A stretch of 57,933 nucleotides of DNA from Bacteroidales bacterium (GTDB lineage: Bacteria; Bacteroidota; Bacteroidia; Bacteroidales; GWA2-32-17): positions 1-57,933 of the forward strand of contig JABUFC010000016.1 of NCBI GenBank assembly GCA_013314715.1, read 5' to 3'. Both the position numbers and the translations under genes were made by a program. This document shows positions 44,101 to 54,176 of the stretch, one piece after another; the first letter of the stretch is position 1; each line of letters starts with the position of its first letter. A model generated the notes under the pieces. It was not told the origin of the DNA. It saw nothing but the letters and a program-made list of their open reading frames with translations, and made no database searches.

Positions 44101-44529
44101 TTATTCTTTAAAACCGATTAATATAGAAACACAGCCGCTTGCAGCAACGGCAACTTCTTCTTCAACTTGTGGAACTCTTACTTGTACAATAAGTTGTTGT
44201 GTTGCATTTGAATGAAAATCCCAATAATTAACGTAATCATGGTCTTTATTGTAAAATAAAGTATTACGTTCAGAATCGAGTAGTTTAAATTCAACTTTAC
44301 CAAGATTTTCCTGAGAGCAAACAAAAAGTCGATAATCTTGTCCTTTATAAAAGGTAACTACTAATTCGGCAACATCGCCCGGATTTAATACAGCCATATT
44401 GAGTTGACCGTTATATGTAAAAGGTTTTATTTGTGGCACGCATTCTTTTTTGGTAAAACCCTTACATTGAGAAAAAACGCTGCTAATTGCAAATAAGGAA
44501 ATAAAAAGTATCAAGCTTATCGTTTTCAT
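44101..44529 (-). CDS. Secreted protein of unknown function
   Basis: A 142-residue protein with a signal peptide (MKTISLILFISLFAISSVFSQ) and two Cys shortly after cleavage (QCKGFTKKEC). The rest looks like a small beta-sandwich (ELVVTFYKGQDYRLFVCSQENLG near 65-87). I do not recognise the family with certainty. It is the last gene of a run on the minus strand that starts with the cyclase gene near 49.7 kb, with a 12-base gap to the lipoprotein gene. Confidence 0.65.
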   Translation of the reverse strand: MKTISLILFISLFAISSVFSQCKGFTKKECVPQIKPFTYNGQLNMAVLNPGDVAELVVTFYKGQDYRLFVCSQENLGKVEFKLLDSERNTLFYNKDHDYVNYWDFHSNATQQLIVQVRVPQVEEEVAVAASGCVSILIGFKE

Positions 44530-44540
44530 AGTTTTACTAT

Positions 44541-45431
44541 TTACAATTTTACAATATTTGTACGTATTTGTTTAGCTAAAGTTTTAATTTTATCAAAAGT
44601 TTCTTTACTAAAAGTAACTTTAGCTACACTATAAATTGTGGTTGTTTTTTTTGTTTCGTCGGTAACTACATTTCCTTTTACGTATTCAATTTTTACATTT
44701 TCGTAAAGAGCCTTTAATTCTTCGAGCATGGGCAAATATGCTTGCAAGTCTTTATCATCGGGGTATGCTTTAATAAGTTCAATCATATTTGCTAGTGAAT
44801 ATTTTTGCTCACCAATTCTATCTACAATTTCTTTGTTTGATGGATTAGCGTAATCGGCGATTTGAGTAGCGATGTAAAGCGATTCTATCCAACCACCCAG
44901 AATTACTAGAGTAGCAGTATTGCCGCGATCATTATCTTTTAAATAACTATCAGCAGCGGCATACGTTTCAGATATAATTTGAAGCAATGAATCTTTGTTG
45001 TCGATATTTTTTTCCATTCGTTGAATAGCTCTAGAGCCTTGTTCTTCGGGTATTTCAATGGCATCGCAAAGTTTCTTTATGCCCGATAAATAATTAATGG
45101 CAAGTTGTATTTGGTCGAATAAGCGAACGTAAGAGAGATCGCTGCCAAAAACACCTAACATGAGTGCTTGTTTGCTAATAGATGTATATTTTTCAACATC
45201 TTTATACGACCATAACACATCGCTTCTAAATTGTGCACCACTACGTTGTATAACCGACGACATTTCGATGGGCGAGGGTACATTATAGAAAATCTTTTTT
45301 ACACGATTGGTGTGTACAGTATCGTTTTTTAATGATGTAGTATCTCCATCGTTTAAGTTTTGATTTTGATTATTGTTGCACCCAATAAACAGAAAGGAGA
45401 AAATGCTAAAAAGTAAGAGAATATTTTTCAT
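44541..45431 (-). CDS. Lipoprotein of unknown function
   Basis: A 296-residue lipoprotein: signal sequence MKNILLLFSIFSFLFIGC with the lipobox Cys near residue 18 (FIGC), then an Asn-rich linker (NNNQNQNLN) and a largely helical domain (about 60-290). The frame extends to 45458, but starts at 45437 or 45431 fit the signal peptide best. I do not recognise a named family. It lies downstream of lspA, which processes such lipoproteins, but this link may be coincidental. Confidence 0.7.
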   Translation of the reverse strand: MKNILLLFSIFSFLFIGCNNNQNQNLNDGDTTSLKNDTVHTNRVKKIFYNVPSPIEMSSVIQRSGAQFRSDVLWSYKDVEKYTSISKQALMLGVFGSDLSYVRLFDQIQLAINYLSGIKKLCDAIEIPEEQGSRAIQRMEKNIDNKDSLLQIISETYAAADSYLKDNDRGNTATLVILGGWIESLYIATQIADYANPSNKEIVDRIGEQKYSLANMIELIKAYPDDKDLQAYLPMLEELKALYENVKIEYVKGNVVTDETKKTTTIYSVAKVTFSKETFDKIKTLAKQIRTNIVKL

Positions 45432-45483
45432 AGTCATTGAATTTGAAATTTGATACAATGATAATGAAAAAAAAAGTATTTAA

Positions 45484-46095
45484 CTATTTTTTAGGAAAAA
45501 TTTTGTTATAAAAAATTATAATTAAAATTACACCCAATGTAATAGAAGAATCCGCTATGTTAAAAACGGGCCTAAAAAAAATAAATGGTTCGTTAGCCCA
45601 AATGGGGAACCACGAAGGGAAATGTCCTTCTATTAATGGAAAATAAAGCATATCGACTACTTTACCATGAAGAAATGTTCCATAGCCGCCATTGGGTGGG
45701 AAGAGTTGTGCTAATTGTCCTTCGCTACTACTATATATAACCCCATAAAAAAGACTATCGATAATGTTGCCAACTGCACCTGCCCAAATAAACGAAATAG
45801 CAGCAATAAATATAAATTTAGCTTGTTCTTTTATGAGTTTAATTAAATACCATCCAATGCCAATAGCAGCTACAATTCTTAAGAGCGAAAGAATAAGTTT
45901 ACCCCAGTTGCCATCCGATAATGTAAGTCCAAATGCCATGCCTGGGTTTTCGGTAAAATGTATATAAAACCAGTTGAATATTTTATAATCTTCGCCAAGC
46001 ATAAAATGGGTTTTGATATACCATTTTAGTAATTGGTCAAATAATAGAACTCCTAGTATAATTCCAACAGCGGTATAAGCTCTTTTTTTAATCAT
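45484..46095 (-). CDS. lspA: Lipoprotein signal peptidase (signal peptidase II)
   Basis: A 203-residue inner-membrane aspartic protease with four membrane helices that cleaves diacylated prolipoproteins before the lipid-bearing Cys. The conserved blocks are FTENPGMAFG (47-56), GNIIDSLFYG with Asp113 and FNIADSSITLG with Asp182, the catalytic pair. The loop between the two Asp is longer than in typical ~160-residue LspA proteins. It starts three bases after the stop of the cyclase gene, so expression is coupled to it. Confidence 0.93.
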   Translation of the reverse strand: MIKKRAYTAVGIILGVLLFDQLLKWYIKTHFMLGEDYKIFNWFYIHFTENPGMAFGLTLSDGNWGKLILSLLRIVAAIGIGWYLIKLIKEQAKFIFIAAISFIWAGAVGNIIDSLFYGVIYSSSEGQLAQLFPPNGGYGTFLHGKVVDMLYFPLIEGHFPSWFPIWANEPFIFFRPVFNIADSSITLGVILIIIFYNKIFPKK

Positions 46096-46098
46096 ATA

Positions 46099-49000
46099 TT
46101 AGAGTAATTTATTAAGTTCGTCGAGTTGTTTGGTTTTGTTTGTATTTCTTTTTCGTTTAGCTGTTTCAGTAAAATATTGGTGTTTTCGAATAAATTCATA
46201 TTGTAGTTTGTTCCAATCGTTAAGTGAACGTATTTTTTTTCGTTCGTATAATTCTCTGAATAAGTTTTGCGATACTGGAATAAAATCGTTTCTCCCGAGA
46301 TAGTCTAAGTCGGCATCGCAAATAATGCTTTCGAGTAAGTCTTTAGGTTGAGGTGGAAATTTAGTTGCTAATATTAAACGACAAATGGTATCAATTTGGT
46401 CTTGTCTGAAATTATAATTTGGTAGAATTTCGCGAGCAAATTTTACGCTTTGCTCTTCATGGTCGTCATAATTGCCGCTAATAAAGCCCGAATCATGTAA
46501 AAGAGCAGCCGTTTTAAGTATTAATAATTCTTCTCGATTAACTTTTTCGCCTAGTGCGAGCATTTCTACTTGAGTAATAACGTCGATAGTATGTTTTACG
46601 TCGTGATAGTATAAATTTTTAGGCAATTTTTTTTCTAACAATGTTAATACAAATTCTTCTAGGTCATCGTATATCAGAAACTGGCGTTTAAGTATGAATT
46701 TATCGTTAGGTTCGTTAGGATTATCGGGGTTTGCCATATCGGGACGTATTCCTTTTACGAAATACATATCTATTTCGCCTTTATGTTTTACAGGGAGTTT
46801 TCCTCTGTATTCGCATATAAAATAATCTTTAATTCGCCCGTAAACATCGCCCGAGATATTAATTTCACCAGCAATACTCGATGATTCCATACGAGAGGCG
46901 ATATTGACTGCATCGCCCCATATATCGTAAGAGAACTTTTTGCTTCCAACGACTCCGGCTACAACCGAGCCACTATGAATACCGATTCGGATAGACCATT
47001 GATAACGGAAAATATTTTTGTTGTTTTTAATAAATTCTTGCATTTTTAATGCTACCAGTGTAACATCAATAGGGTTAGTTCTGTTTTTCTTAGGCACACC
47101 ACCAGCACACATATAAGCATCGCCAATTGTTTTTATTTTTTCTACACCATATAAATCACAGATGTCGTCGAAATTTTTAAAAACCAAATTAAGTTCGTCG
47201 ATAAGCATTTCGGGAGCCATTTGTTCTGTAATGTGTGTAAATCCCTGAACATCGGCAAAAAGAATAGAAACAAGTGAAAACTTCTTTTTTTCAACAGAAC
47301 CTTTTTCTTTTAAATCTTTTACAGCTTCTTCGGGTAAGAAATTACGAATAAGCTCATCTACTTTTTCTTTTTCTTCTGCTAATTGCTTTGTTCTTAAATT
47401 AAGCTCTGTTTCGATATGGTGCTTTTCTTTTGCAAATAAATAAGCTCTCCATTGAAATATCATAATAATGAGACTGCTCACTAAAACGATGTAAATGATG
47501 TATGCATACCATGTTCTATAAATAGGTGGCAGTATTTTAAATTCAAAAATAACTTCGTTAGAAATTGTTCCATAAATATTTTTTGCGCGAACATGAAAAA
47601 TATACCGACCTTCGTAAAGGTTTGTATATTCTTTAAAAGTATTGGTTGTCCAATCAGACCAGTGTTTGTCGAACCCTTCTAAATAGTATTGATATTGGAT
47701 GTTATGAATACCATCAAAATAAGGAGCAATAAACTCAAAGTGAATATTATGATTTTTATATTCAATTTCTAATATATTAGGGTTTTCGGGCAAAAATGTA
47801 AAAGCAGAAATGGTATCTTTACCGGTTATGATAGACGATAAATAAAGCATAAGTTTACTGGTATCTTGAGTGAGCTTTTTGGCATCAAATCGTATAAGTC
47901 CGTCGAAAGTTCCAAACCATGTAACAGCATTTGAATCGGGGAAAATCGATTCTATTGTAAATTCACGAATTATTTTAAAAGGATTTTTAATAATCTTGTA
48001 ATTATTATTTTTGTAAAAAGCTACGGCGGTTTCTTTTTCGTATATGCCTTCTTTGCCCGAACTAAACCAAATATTTTTATATTGGTCTTCTTTTAAAGGG
48101 AATATCCATGTGTTGGGTGATTTAACAAGTAAGGTGTCTTTAATAAATTCATTAATCAATGTGTTATATAGAAAAGGACCTTTTTGTGTACTAAATATAA
48201 CACCTCTTCGGGTTGAATAAACGTCGATCCATCCAGTTCCAATAGGAAATCCTTTTCCCGATTTAAAATGATTTATAATTTGAGCTGTGTTATTTTTAAG
48301 GTCAACTCTCACTTGATAGGTTCCACTATAATCTGAACCGAGCCAATAAGTTCCATCCCCATTTTTAGCAATAGTTCGTATATGATCTGAAAGCTCTGAA
48401 TGAATTGCTGTAAACTGGGGTTGTCCTTTTATAAATTCAATTTTTCCAATACCATTGTTTAATCCCACTAAAATTATATTGTTTAGAGTATCTAATGCTA
48501 AAAAGTCTTCAAAAATATATTGTGAATTGATAATTTGTATTTTTTCTTTTTTATTTATGAAATATAAACCGACATCGGTGCTCAGTAATAGGCCGTAAGG
48601 CGTTGGCATCATTTTATTACAGTCTACTTGAATTTCTTTTAACAGTTTAAACATATTACCTTGTACAGACTGTTTTAGAAAGAAAGTGTTATCTAAATAT
48701 CTTAATCCTTGAGTTGTGGCTAAATATATTTTATTGTTAAATCTACATATATCAGATACTCCACCTTTTACGCCATTAACTGTTGAGAAATATGAAAATG
48801 CCGAATAAATTTCAATTCTCGACAAACCATTATTCATAGCAGCCCAAACATTATTCCATTTGTCGAGATAAAGTGCATTGATGTTATCGTTAATCAAAAG
48901 GTTGTCGGTAGAAAGTTCAAAAAGTGCATGCCCTTTGGTATCCATACCAATTATTCCTCCGCGATAGGTACCAAATACATATATAGAGTCAGGAGTCATT

Positions 49001-49755
49001 ATATGACAAGAGTACTGATGTTCGTTAATATAATTTTCTATTTCGTTTTTGAAAGGGATTATTTCGCCAGCTTTGGTTAATATGTAAAAGTTTTTTTCGT
49101 TGCGAAATTTTAAAAGAAAGTTATTGTAATAAGGAATTAAAAAATCGATAATTTTATTATGAAGCGATTGAGTGCTTAACCAAAGTATCATATTGCCATT
49201 GGCATATTGATAAAGTCCGCCGGGCTCTTTAAAAATAAAAAGTTTATCGTTGATTGTATAAAGTTCCAAAAGGTTGGATGTGCTATCGATCACTCTAATA
49301 TTTTTTCCGTTATAAGCGAATAAGTAAGAGTAATTACCAATAAATAAAATTTCGTCTCGGTAAGAAATAATCGATGTTATATCGCCAATTTTTTCTTTTA
49401 ATGCAGATGAATTTATAAGTGATTTAAATTCGTAAATGTTTTTTTGTCCAGTAGTTATTATTCCAAAATCTTTGTAAACAGCAGCATAAACATTTTTTTT
49501 ATAGTCGGTGCACAAGCGAGGAATTCCTTGTGCAGGAATCAACGACCAATGAACGCCATCGTATTGAATAATACCACTTACATTACTAATAAAGTAAATT
49601 CCCTTATCGTTTTGGGCGATAGAAAAATTTTGACTTTCGTAACCATAAACTTTTGGTGGGAAATTTTGTACCAGTGGGAAGCCAGCTTCGTCGAATTGAG
49701 CCATTAAAGCTGAATTAATTGAAACAAAAAATAATATGAATAAGTTTTTTAACAA
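46099..49755 (-). CDS. Periplasmic beta-propeller sensor fused to adenylate cyclase and HD domain
   Basis: This 1218-residue single chain has a signal peptide (1-19). Propeller repeats of the two-component-regulator type (about 40-640) and a Y_Y_Y Ig-like domain (about 665-740) are followed by one membrane helix (about 745-770) and a coiled coil. A class III cyclase starts at about 823, with metal Asp835 and Asp879, Lys873 and Asp944 giving adenylate specificity, and Asn951/Arg955. A C-terminal HD domain has His1051, His1087-Asp1088 and Asp1147. It would sense a periplasmic ligand and make cAMP inside the cell. The HD domain could act as a phosphodiesterase. A -7 box (TATTTTTG) lies just upstream. 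Confidence 0.87.
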   Translation of the reverse strand: MLKNLFILFFVSINSALMAQFDEAGFPLVQNFPPKVYGYESQNFSIAQNDKGIYFISNVSGIIQYDGVHWSLIPAQGIPRLCTDYKKNVYAAVYKDFGIITTGQKNIYEFKSLINSSALKEKIGDITSIISYRDEILFIGNYSYLFAYNGKNIRVIDSTSNLLELYTINDKLFIFKEPGGLYQYANGNMILWLSTQSLHNKIIDFLIPYYNNFLLKFRNEKNFYILTKAGEIIPFKNEIENYINEHQYSCHIMTPDSIYVFGTYRGGIIGMDTKGHALFELSTDNLLINDNINALYLDKWNNVWAAMNNGLSRIEIYSAFSYFSTVNGVKGGVSDICRFNNKIYLATTQGLRYLDNTFFLKQSVQGNMFKLLKEIQVDCNKMMPTPYGLLLSTDVGLYFINKKEKIQIINSQYIFEDFLALDTLNNIILVGLNNGIGKIEFIKGQPQFTAIHSELSDHIRTIAKNGDGTYWLGSDYSGTYQVRVDLKNNTAQIINHFKSGKGFPIGTGWIDVYSTRRGVIFSTQKGPFLYNTLINEFIKDTLLVKSPNTWIFPLKEDQYKNIWFSSGKEGIYEKETAVAFYKNNNYKIIKNPFKIIREFTIESIFPDSNAVTWFGTFDGLIRFDAKKLTQDTSKLMLYLSSIITGKDTISAFTFLPENPNILEIEYKNHNIHFEFIAPYFDGIHNIQYQYYLEGFDKHWSDWTTNTFKEYTNLYEGRYIFHVRAKNIYGTISNEVIFEFKILPPIYRTWYAYIIYIVLVSSLIIMIFQWRAYLFAKEKHHIETELNLRTKQLAEEKEKVDELIRNFLPEEAVKDLKEKGSVEKKKFSLVSILFADVQGFTHITEQMAPEMLIDELNLVFKNFDDICDLYGVEKIKTIGDAYMCAGGVPKKNRTNPIDVTLVALKMQEFIKNNKNIFRYQWSIRIGIHSGSVVAGVVGSKKFSYDIWGDAVNIASRMESSSIAGEINISGDVYGRIKDYFICEYRGKLPVKHKGEIDMYFVKGIRPDMANPDNPNEPNDKFILKRQFLIYDDLEEFVLTLLEKKLPKNLYYHDVKHTIDVITQVEMLALGEKVNREELLILKTAALLHDSGFISGNYDDHEEQSVKFAREILPNYNFRQDQIDTICRLILATKFPPQPKDLLESIICDADLDYLGRNDFIPVSQNLFRELYERKKIRSLNDWNKLQYEFIRKHQYFTETAKRKRNTNKTKQLDELNKLL

Positions 49756-49781
49756 TTTAATAAATATTTATTAGTTTTGCC

Positions 49782-49789
49782 CAAAAATA
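49782..49789 (-). promoter_or_regulatory. -7 box of the cyclase gene
   Basis: On the minus strand this reads TATTTTTG, matching TAnnTTTG, 26 bases before the ATG. No matching -33 is seen. Confidence 0.4.
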
Positions 49790-49834
49790 AAGTACAAAGT
49801 TAATCTTTTATTGAAATATCTTAAAATATTATTT

Positions 49835-50665
49835 ATGGAAAAAAATAAAAAAACGGTATTAGTTCCTTGTGATTTCACCGAAGTTGCTATTAATGCGTTG
49901 CATCATGCTGCTATTTTAGCAAAAAAAATTAATGCTAGATTGGTTGCTTTTAATGTAGTTAAAAAGGAAAAAGAAATAGTAGATACCATTGAGCAACTTA
50001 AACAATTTGTTGTTAAAGCAAATTTACCCAAAGATTTGGAATTAGAATATGCAGCAAAAGAAGGTAATATATACGATACGATTAAAGAAAAAGCCGAAGA
50101 AATTGGAGCAATCTTTATAGTAATGGGGACCCATGGTATTAGTGGAATGCAAAAGCTAATAGGTAGCAAAGCCCTTAAAGTAATTGCCAACTCTGTTATA
50201 CCGTTTATTGTCGTGCAAGATAAGCCAATTCCCGATCATTATTTTTCTAAGATAGTTATCCCTGTTGATTTTACAGTAGAAAATAAAGAAAAATTAAAAT
50301 GGGCACATTATATATCAGTATATTTTAATTCAACAATGATTTTGTATGTGGTGAACATTACCGACGAAGTATTATTGAAAAAAGTAAAAGCAAATTTATT
50401 ATTTGCTAAAAAATATTTTGAAGAACGTGAAATTAATTACGAAATTCATATAGCAGGTTCTGATAAAAAATTCGAAGATTCTATTATTGAATTTTCTGAT
50501 AAAATAAAAGCCAATGGCTTACTTATAATGACGACCAAAGATCCTCAATTTACAGATTATATTTTTGGTGCAGAAGAACAACAAATAATCGCCAATAATG
50601 CGAAAATACCTGTTATTTGCATAAATCCACGAACTGATATTAAGAAATTTCAAGGCTTTAACTAA
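49835..50665 (+). CDS. Universal stress protein, two tandem Usp domains
   Basis: A 276-residue cytoplasmic protein of two Usp folds. Domain 1 (about 5-140) has VLVPCDFTEVA and an ATP-site-like loop MGTHGISGMQKLIGSKA. Domain 2 (about 150-270) starts KIVIPVDFTVENK and has a weaker loop (FGAEEQQIIANNAKIPVICI). The frame extends to a TTG at 49811, but ATG 49835 is the natural start. It is likely involved in stress or energy-status response. The gene is monocistronic and convergent with trpS. Confidence 0.9.
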   Translation: MEKNKKTVLVPCDFTEVAINALHHAAILAKKINARLVAFNVVKKEKEIVDTIEQLKQFVVKANLPKDLELEYAAKEGNIYDTIKEKAEEIGAIFIVMGTHGISGMQKLIGSKALKVIANSVIPFIVVQDKPIPDHYFSKIVIPVDFTVENKEKLKWAHYISVYFNSTMILYVVNITDEVLLKKVKANLLFAKKYFEEREINYEIHIAGSDKKFEDSIIEFSDKIKANGLLIMTTKDPQFTDYIFGAEEQQIIANNAKIPVICINPRTDIKKFQGFN

Positions 50666-50670
50666 TTATT

Positions 50671-51666
50671 TTAGAAAGCTTTAAAGCCTATAATTTCTCT
50701 AACTTCGCGAAGTGTTTTTGAAGCGCTTTGGCGAGCTTTCTCGGCACCTAAATCAATTACTTTCTTTAAATAACTATGATTGTTCGATAAGGCTTCGATT
50801 TTTTCTCTTATAGGACTTGTAAAACGAATAATATCTTCGGCAATTTGTTTTTTCATATCGCCATATCGAATTTGGCAATGGTTATATTGTTCAAGAAAAT
50901 ATTGATAGGTATCGTTACTTGACATCACTTTCATGAGTGTAAATAAATTAGCAATGGGTTCTGTCATAGGTTGATTGGGTTCCGTTGGACCGCTGTCGGT
51001 AACGGCCTTCATTACTTTTTTGCGAATAATTTCGGGGCTATCGGCTAAATTTATAGCATTCCCTTCCGATTTTCCCATTTTGCCACTACCGTCTAGTCCA
51101 GGAATTTTTACAAGTTGTTCGCCAAAATTATAAGCCACTGGTTCGGGAAAATAATCTACCCCGTACATACGATTAAAGCGTGCAGCAAAATTGCGAGTCA
51201 TTTCTAAATGCTGTTCTTGGTCTTTACCAACGGGAACTTTATGGGCTTTATGTATAATAATGTCTGCAGCCATAAGAACCGGATAAGTTAGTAATCCGGC
51301 ATTAACATTATTGGGTTGCTTACGAGCTTTTTCTTTAAAAGTAGTACAACGTTCAAGTTCGCCCAAATAAGCATTCATGTTTAATAATAAATAGAGCTCG
51401 GGTATTTCATGTATATCGCTTTGACGATAAAGAACACACTTTTCGGGATCTATACCACAAGCTAAATATTCTACCAACACTTGTTTAGTGTTTTCGAATA
51501 AATTCTCGGGTGTAGGATGCGTAGTAAGCGAATGAAAATCGGCAATAAAAAAATAACAGGTATGTTCTTCCTGAAGTTTCAGAAAATTTTTTATGGCTCC
51601 GAAATAGTTTCCCAGATGTAAGTTCCCTGTTGATCGAATTCCGCTTACAATTATTTCTTTTTTCAT
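50671..51666 (-). CDS. trpS: Tryptophan--tRNA ligase
   Basis: A class I aminoacyl-tRNA synthetase charging tRNA-Trp. From ATG 51666 the protein has 331 residues, with the HIGH-like GNLHLG (14-19) and the KMSKS-like KMGKS (196-200). The frame extends 43 codons upstream (to 51795) but that part has no family counterpart and runs into the glutamine synthetase stop region, so it is excluded. A -7 box (TACCTTTG) upstream fits this start. Confidence 0.95.
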   Translation of the reverse strand: MKKEIIVSGIRSTGNLHLGNYFGAIKNFLKLQEEHTCYFFIADFHSLTTHPTPENLFENTKQVLVEYLACGIDPEKCVLYRQSDIHEIPELYLLLNMNAYLGELERCTTFKEKARKQPNNVNAGLLTYPVLMAADIIIHKAHKVPVGKDQEQHLEMTRNFAARFNRMYGVDYFPEPVAYNFGEQLVKIPGLDGSGKMGKSEGNAINLADSPEIIRKKVMKAVTDSGPTEPNQPMTEPIANLFTLMKVMSSNDTYQYFLEQYNHCQIRYGDMKKQIAEDIIRFTSPIREKIEALSNNHSYLKKVIDLGAEKARQSASKTLREVREIIGFKAF

Positions 51667-51685
51667 GCTTGCTCGATTTATGATG

Positions 51686-51693
51686 CAAAGGTA
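51686..51693 (-). promoter_or_regulatory. -7 box of trpS
   Basis: On the minus strand this reads TACCTTTG, matching TAnnTTTG. It lies 19 bases upstream of the chosen trpS ATG and inside the longer frame, which supports the shorter start. Confidence 0.5.
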
Positions 51694-51727
51694 GCTATTT
51701 TTATGTTTATTATAACGATGTATGTTA

Positions 51728-53905
51728 TTAACGAATAAATAATAATTCGCGATATTTAGGAAGTGGCCAATATTCGTTATCGATAATAAGTTCAATTTTA
51801 TCGGAATGATATCTTATTTTATCAAGATAAGGTTTAACATTGTTGGCATACATTTCAGCTTTTTGACGAATATTGTTTACTGCATTAGCCAGTTTCCGTT
51901 CGTTTTCCATTTCTTGTTTTAATTTATACAATGCTTGTGTATGTGTATTTAATTCTTTCAAGAGTTTGGTATGCATCGAAAAATGTTTCGATGACATTTT
52001 AAGTTGTTTATAGTGGCTAATGATATCGAGTAATAACTTCTCGTATTTTAATGAAGCAGGTATAATATGATTATCGATTAAATTTCCTAAAACACGCGAT
52101 TCGATTTGAAGTTTTTTAATGTAAAATTCTAACCGAACTTCGTAACGTGCTTCTAATTCGTATTCTTTAAATACAGATAATTGTTCAAAAAGCTTTATAG
52201 ACTTAGGGCTTATATAGGCTTTAAGTGCTTCAACGGCTGAATTAGTAGTTGATAATTTTCTTTTTTTTGCTTCTTCGTGCCATTCGGTTGAGTAACCATT
52301 TCCATCGAAAACAATATTTTTGCTTGCAGTAAAGAACGTTTGTATTGTTTTCAGAAGAGCCTCGTCTTTATTAAATTTCTTTTTTATAAAATTGTCGAAG
52401 GTTTCTTTAAACAAAATCATTTGTTGAGCTACGGCAGTATTTAGGGCTATGAGTGAGGCCGCTGGATTGGCAGAGGAGCCCACTGCCCTAAATTCAAAAC
52501 GATTACCGGTAAAGGCAAAAGGTGAGGTTCTGTTGCGGTCGGTATTGTCGAGTAGAATTTCGGGTATGCTACTAATGTCAATTTGAAGTGCTTTTTTTTC
52601 AGAAACGGTCATTTCTTTTTTAGAAAGCGTTTTGTCAATTTCGTTTAAAACAGAAGAAATCGTTTTACCCAGAAACACGCTTATAATATTGGGTGGTGCT
52701 TCGTTTCCACCTAACCTAGCTTCGTTTCCTAATGTTGCAATCGAAGCTTTGAGTAAGTCGGAGTGTTCGTACACGGCTTTAATAACAATGGCTATAAAAG
52801 ATAAAAAACGAAGATTAGATTCGGTAGTATGCCCTGGTGAAAGTAAATTGGTCCCTTCATTCGTCATTAAAGACCAATTACAGTGTTTACCAGAGCCATT
52901 TATTCCAGCAAAAGGTTTTTCGTGAAGTAGAATTCTAAAGTTATGTCGTTCGGCAACCTTACGCATAATGTCCATTAGTAGTATATTGTGGTCGTTGGCT
53001 AAATTGGCATATTCAAAAATAGAAGCACACTCAAATTGATTAGGTGAAACTTCGTTATGCCTTGTTTTTAGTGGGATTCCTAATCGCCATGCTTCTATTT
53101 CTAAGTCGGCCATAAATGCTTTAACTCGTTCTGGAATACTGGCAAAATAGTGATCTTCGAGTTGTTGGTCTTTAGCTGATGCATGCCCTAATAAGGTTCT
53201 GCCAGTAAGCATTAAATCAAATCTTGCATTGTATAGCGATTCGTCAACTAAAAAATATTCCTGTTCCCATCCAAATGTAACGGCTACTTTTGTCTCTTTA
53301 CCGAGAAACAATTCGCATAATGGTGCTGCAGCTTTTTCAATTGCGTGAATCGACTTTAAAAGTGGCATTTTGAAGTCTAGTGCTTCGCCTGTATAGGAAA
53401 TAAATATAGAGGGGATACAAAGTGTTTTACCAATGATAAAAGCTGGCGATGATGGGTCCCATGCTGTATAGCCTCTTGCTTCGAATGTACTTCGAATACC
53501 GCCACTCGGAAAGCTTGAGGCATCAGGTTCTTGTTGTACAAGTTTATCGCCCGAAAATTTTTCGATTACATTACCATCTGAGTCGGGCTCAAAAAAAGTA
53601 TCATGTTTTTCTGCACTTGCTTCATTTAAAGGTTGAAACCAATGGGTATAATGTGTTGCTCCGTTTTCTATAGCCCATGCTTTCATGCCTAACGCTATTT
53701 GGTCTGCAATTTTTCTCGAAATGCGTTCACCCTTTTCAATGGATAGAAATATTTGGTTATATGCTTCTGAAGATAAATATCGACGCATCTTAGATTTGTC
53801 GAAAACATACTTACCAAATTCTTCAGGTACAGATTTAATCTCTATGGTAGCAACCGGTTTATGCTTAAAAGACTCTTCTAAAGAACGAAAACGTAAAGTA
53901 CTCAT
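51728..53905 (-). CDS. glnN: Glutamine synthetase type III
   Basis: A 725-residue ATP-dependent ammonia-assimilating enzyme of the GS III type, longer than GS I/II. Family blocks are THYTHWFQPLN (about 96-106), GWEQEYFLVD, RHNEVSPNQFE and EKPFAGINGSGKHCNWS, then NEAPPNIISVFLG and DNTDRNRTSPFAFTGNRFEFRAVGS. A long helical C-terminal region follows. The frame extends six codons to a TTG at 53923, and ATG 53905 (MSTLRFRSLEE) is preferred. It is divergent from the ATP-grasp gene. Confidence 0.95.
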   Translation of the reverse strand: MSTLRFRSLEESFKHKPVATIEIKSVPEEFGKYVFDKSKMRRYLSSEAYNQIFLSIEKGERISRKIADQIALGMKAWAIENGATHYTHWFQPLNEASAEKHDTFFEPDSDGNVIEKFSGDKLVQQEPDASSFPSGGIRSTFEARGYTAWDPSSPAFIIGKTLCIPSIFISYTGEALDFKMPLLKSIHAIEKAAAPLCELFLGKETKVAVTFGWEQEYFLVDESLYNARFDLMLTGRTLLGHASAKDQQLEDHYFASIPERVKAFMADLEIEAWRLGIPLKTRHNEVSPNQFECASIFEYANLANDHNILLMDIMRKVAERHNFRILLHEKPFAGINGSGKHCNWSLMTNEGTNLLSPGHTTESNLRFLSFIAIVIKAVYEHSDLLKASIATLGNEARLGGNEAPPNIISVFLGKTISSVLNEIDKTLSKKEMTVSEKKALQIDISSIPEILLDNTDRNRTSPFAFTGNRFEFRAVGSSANPAASLIALNTAVAQQMILFKETFDNFIKKKFNKDEALLKTIQTFFTASKNIVFDGNGYSTEWHEEAKKRKLSTTNSAVEALKAYISPKSIKLFEQLSVFKEYELEARYEVRLEFYIKKLQIESRVLGNLIDNHIIPASLKYEKLLLDIISHYKQLKMSSKHFSMHTKLLKELNTHTQALYKLKQEMENERKLANAVNNIRQKAEMYANNVKPYLDKIRYHSDKIELIIDNEYWPLPKYRELLFIR

Positions 53906-54176
53906 GTTTTTTTTTGTATGCAAAAATAATTATTTTTCTTTGTTTATCCATTTACAATTTTGACGATGGAGCATAATAGAAAAAGATTAACAATAAAATT
54001 TGGTTATTGGTAAACTTTTAAGGCTGTTTTAAAAGATATAAAAAATTAAAATTTACTTAACATACGTTTTTTTTAAGTTACAAATTATCAGTTTTATACG
54101 TATTCTAAAAAAATATAAAAAAACTGATAAAGATTGAAAAAAATGATTTAATTTTGAGTTCTAAAATTTATGAGCT

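Noticed and set aside
51667-51795. The 43-codon N-terminal extension of trpS
   Set aside because: It has no counterpart in TrpS, overlaps the glutamine synthetase stop region and lies upstream of a good -7 box.
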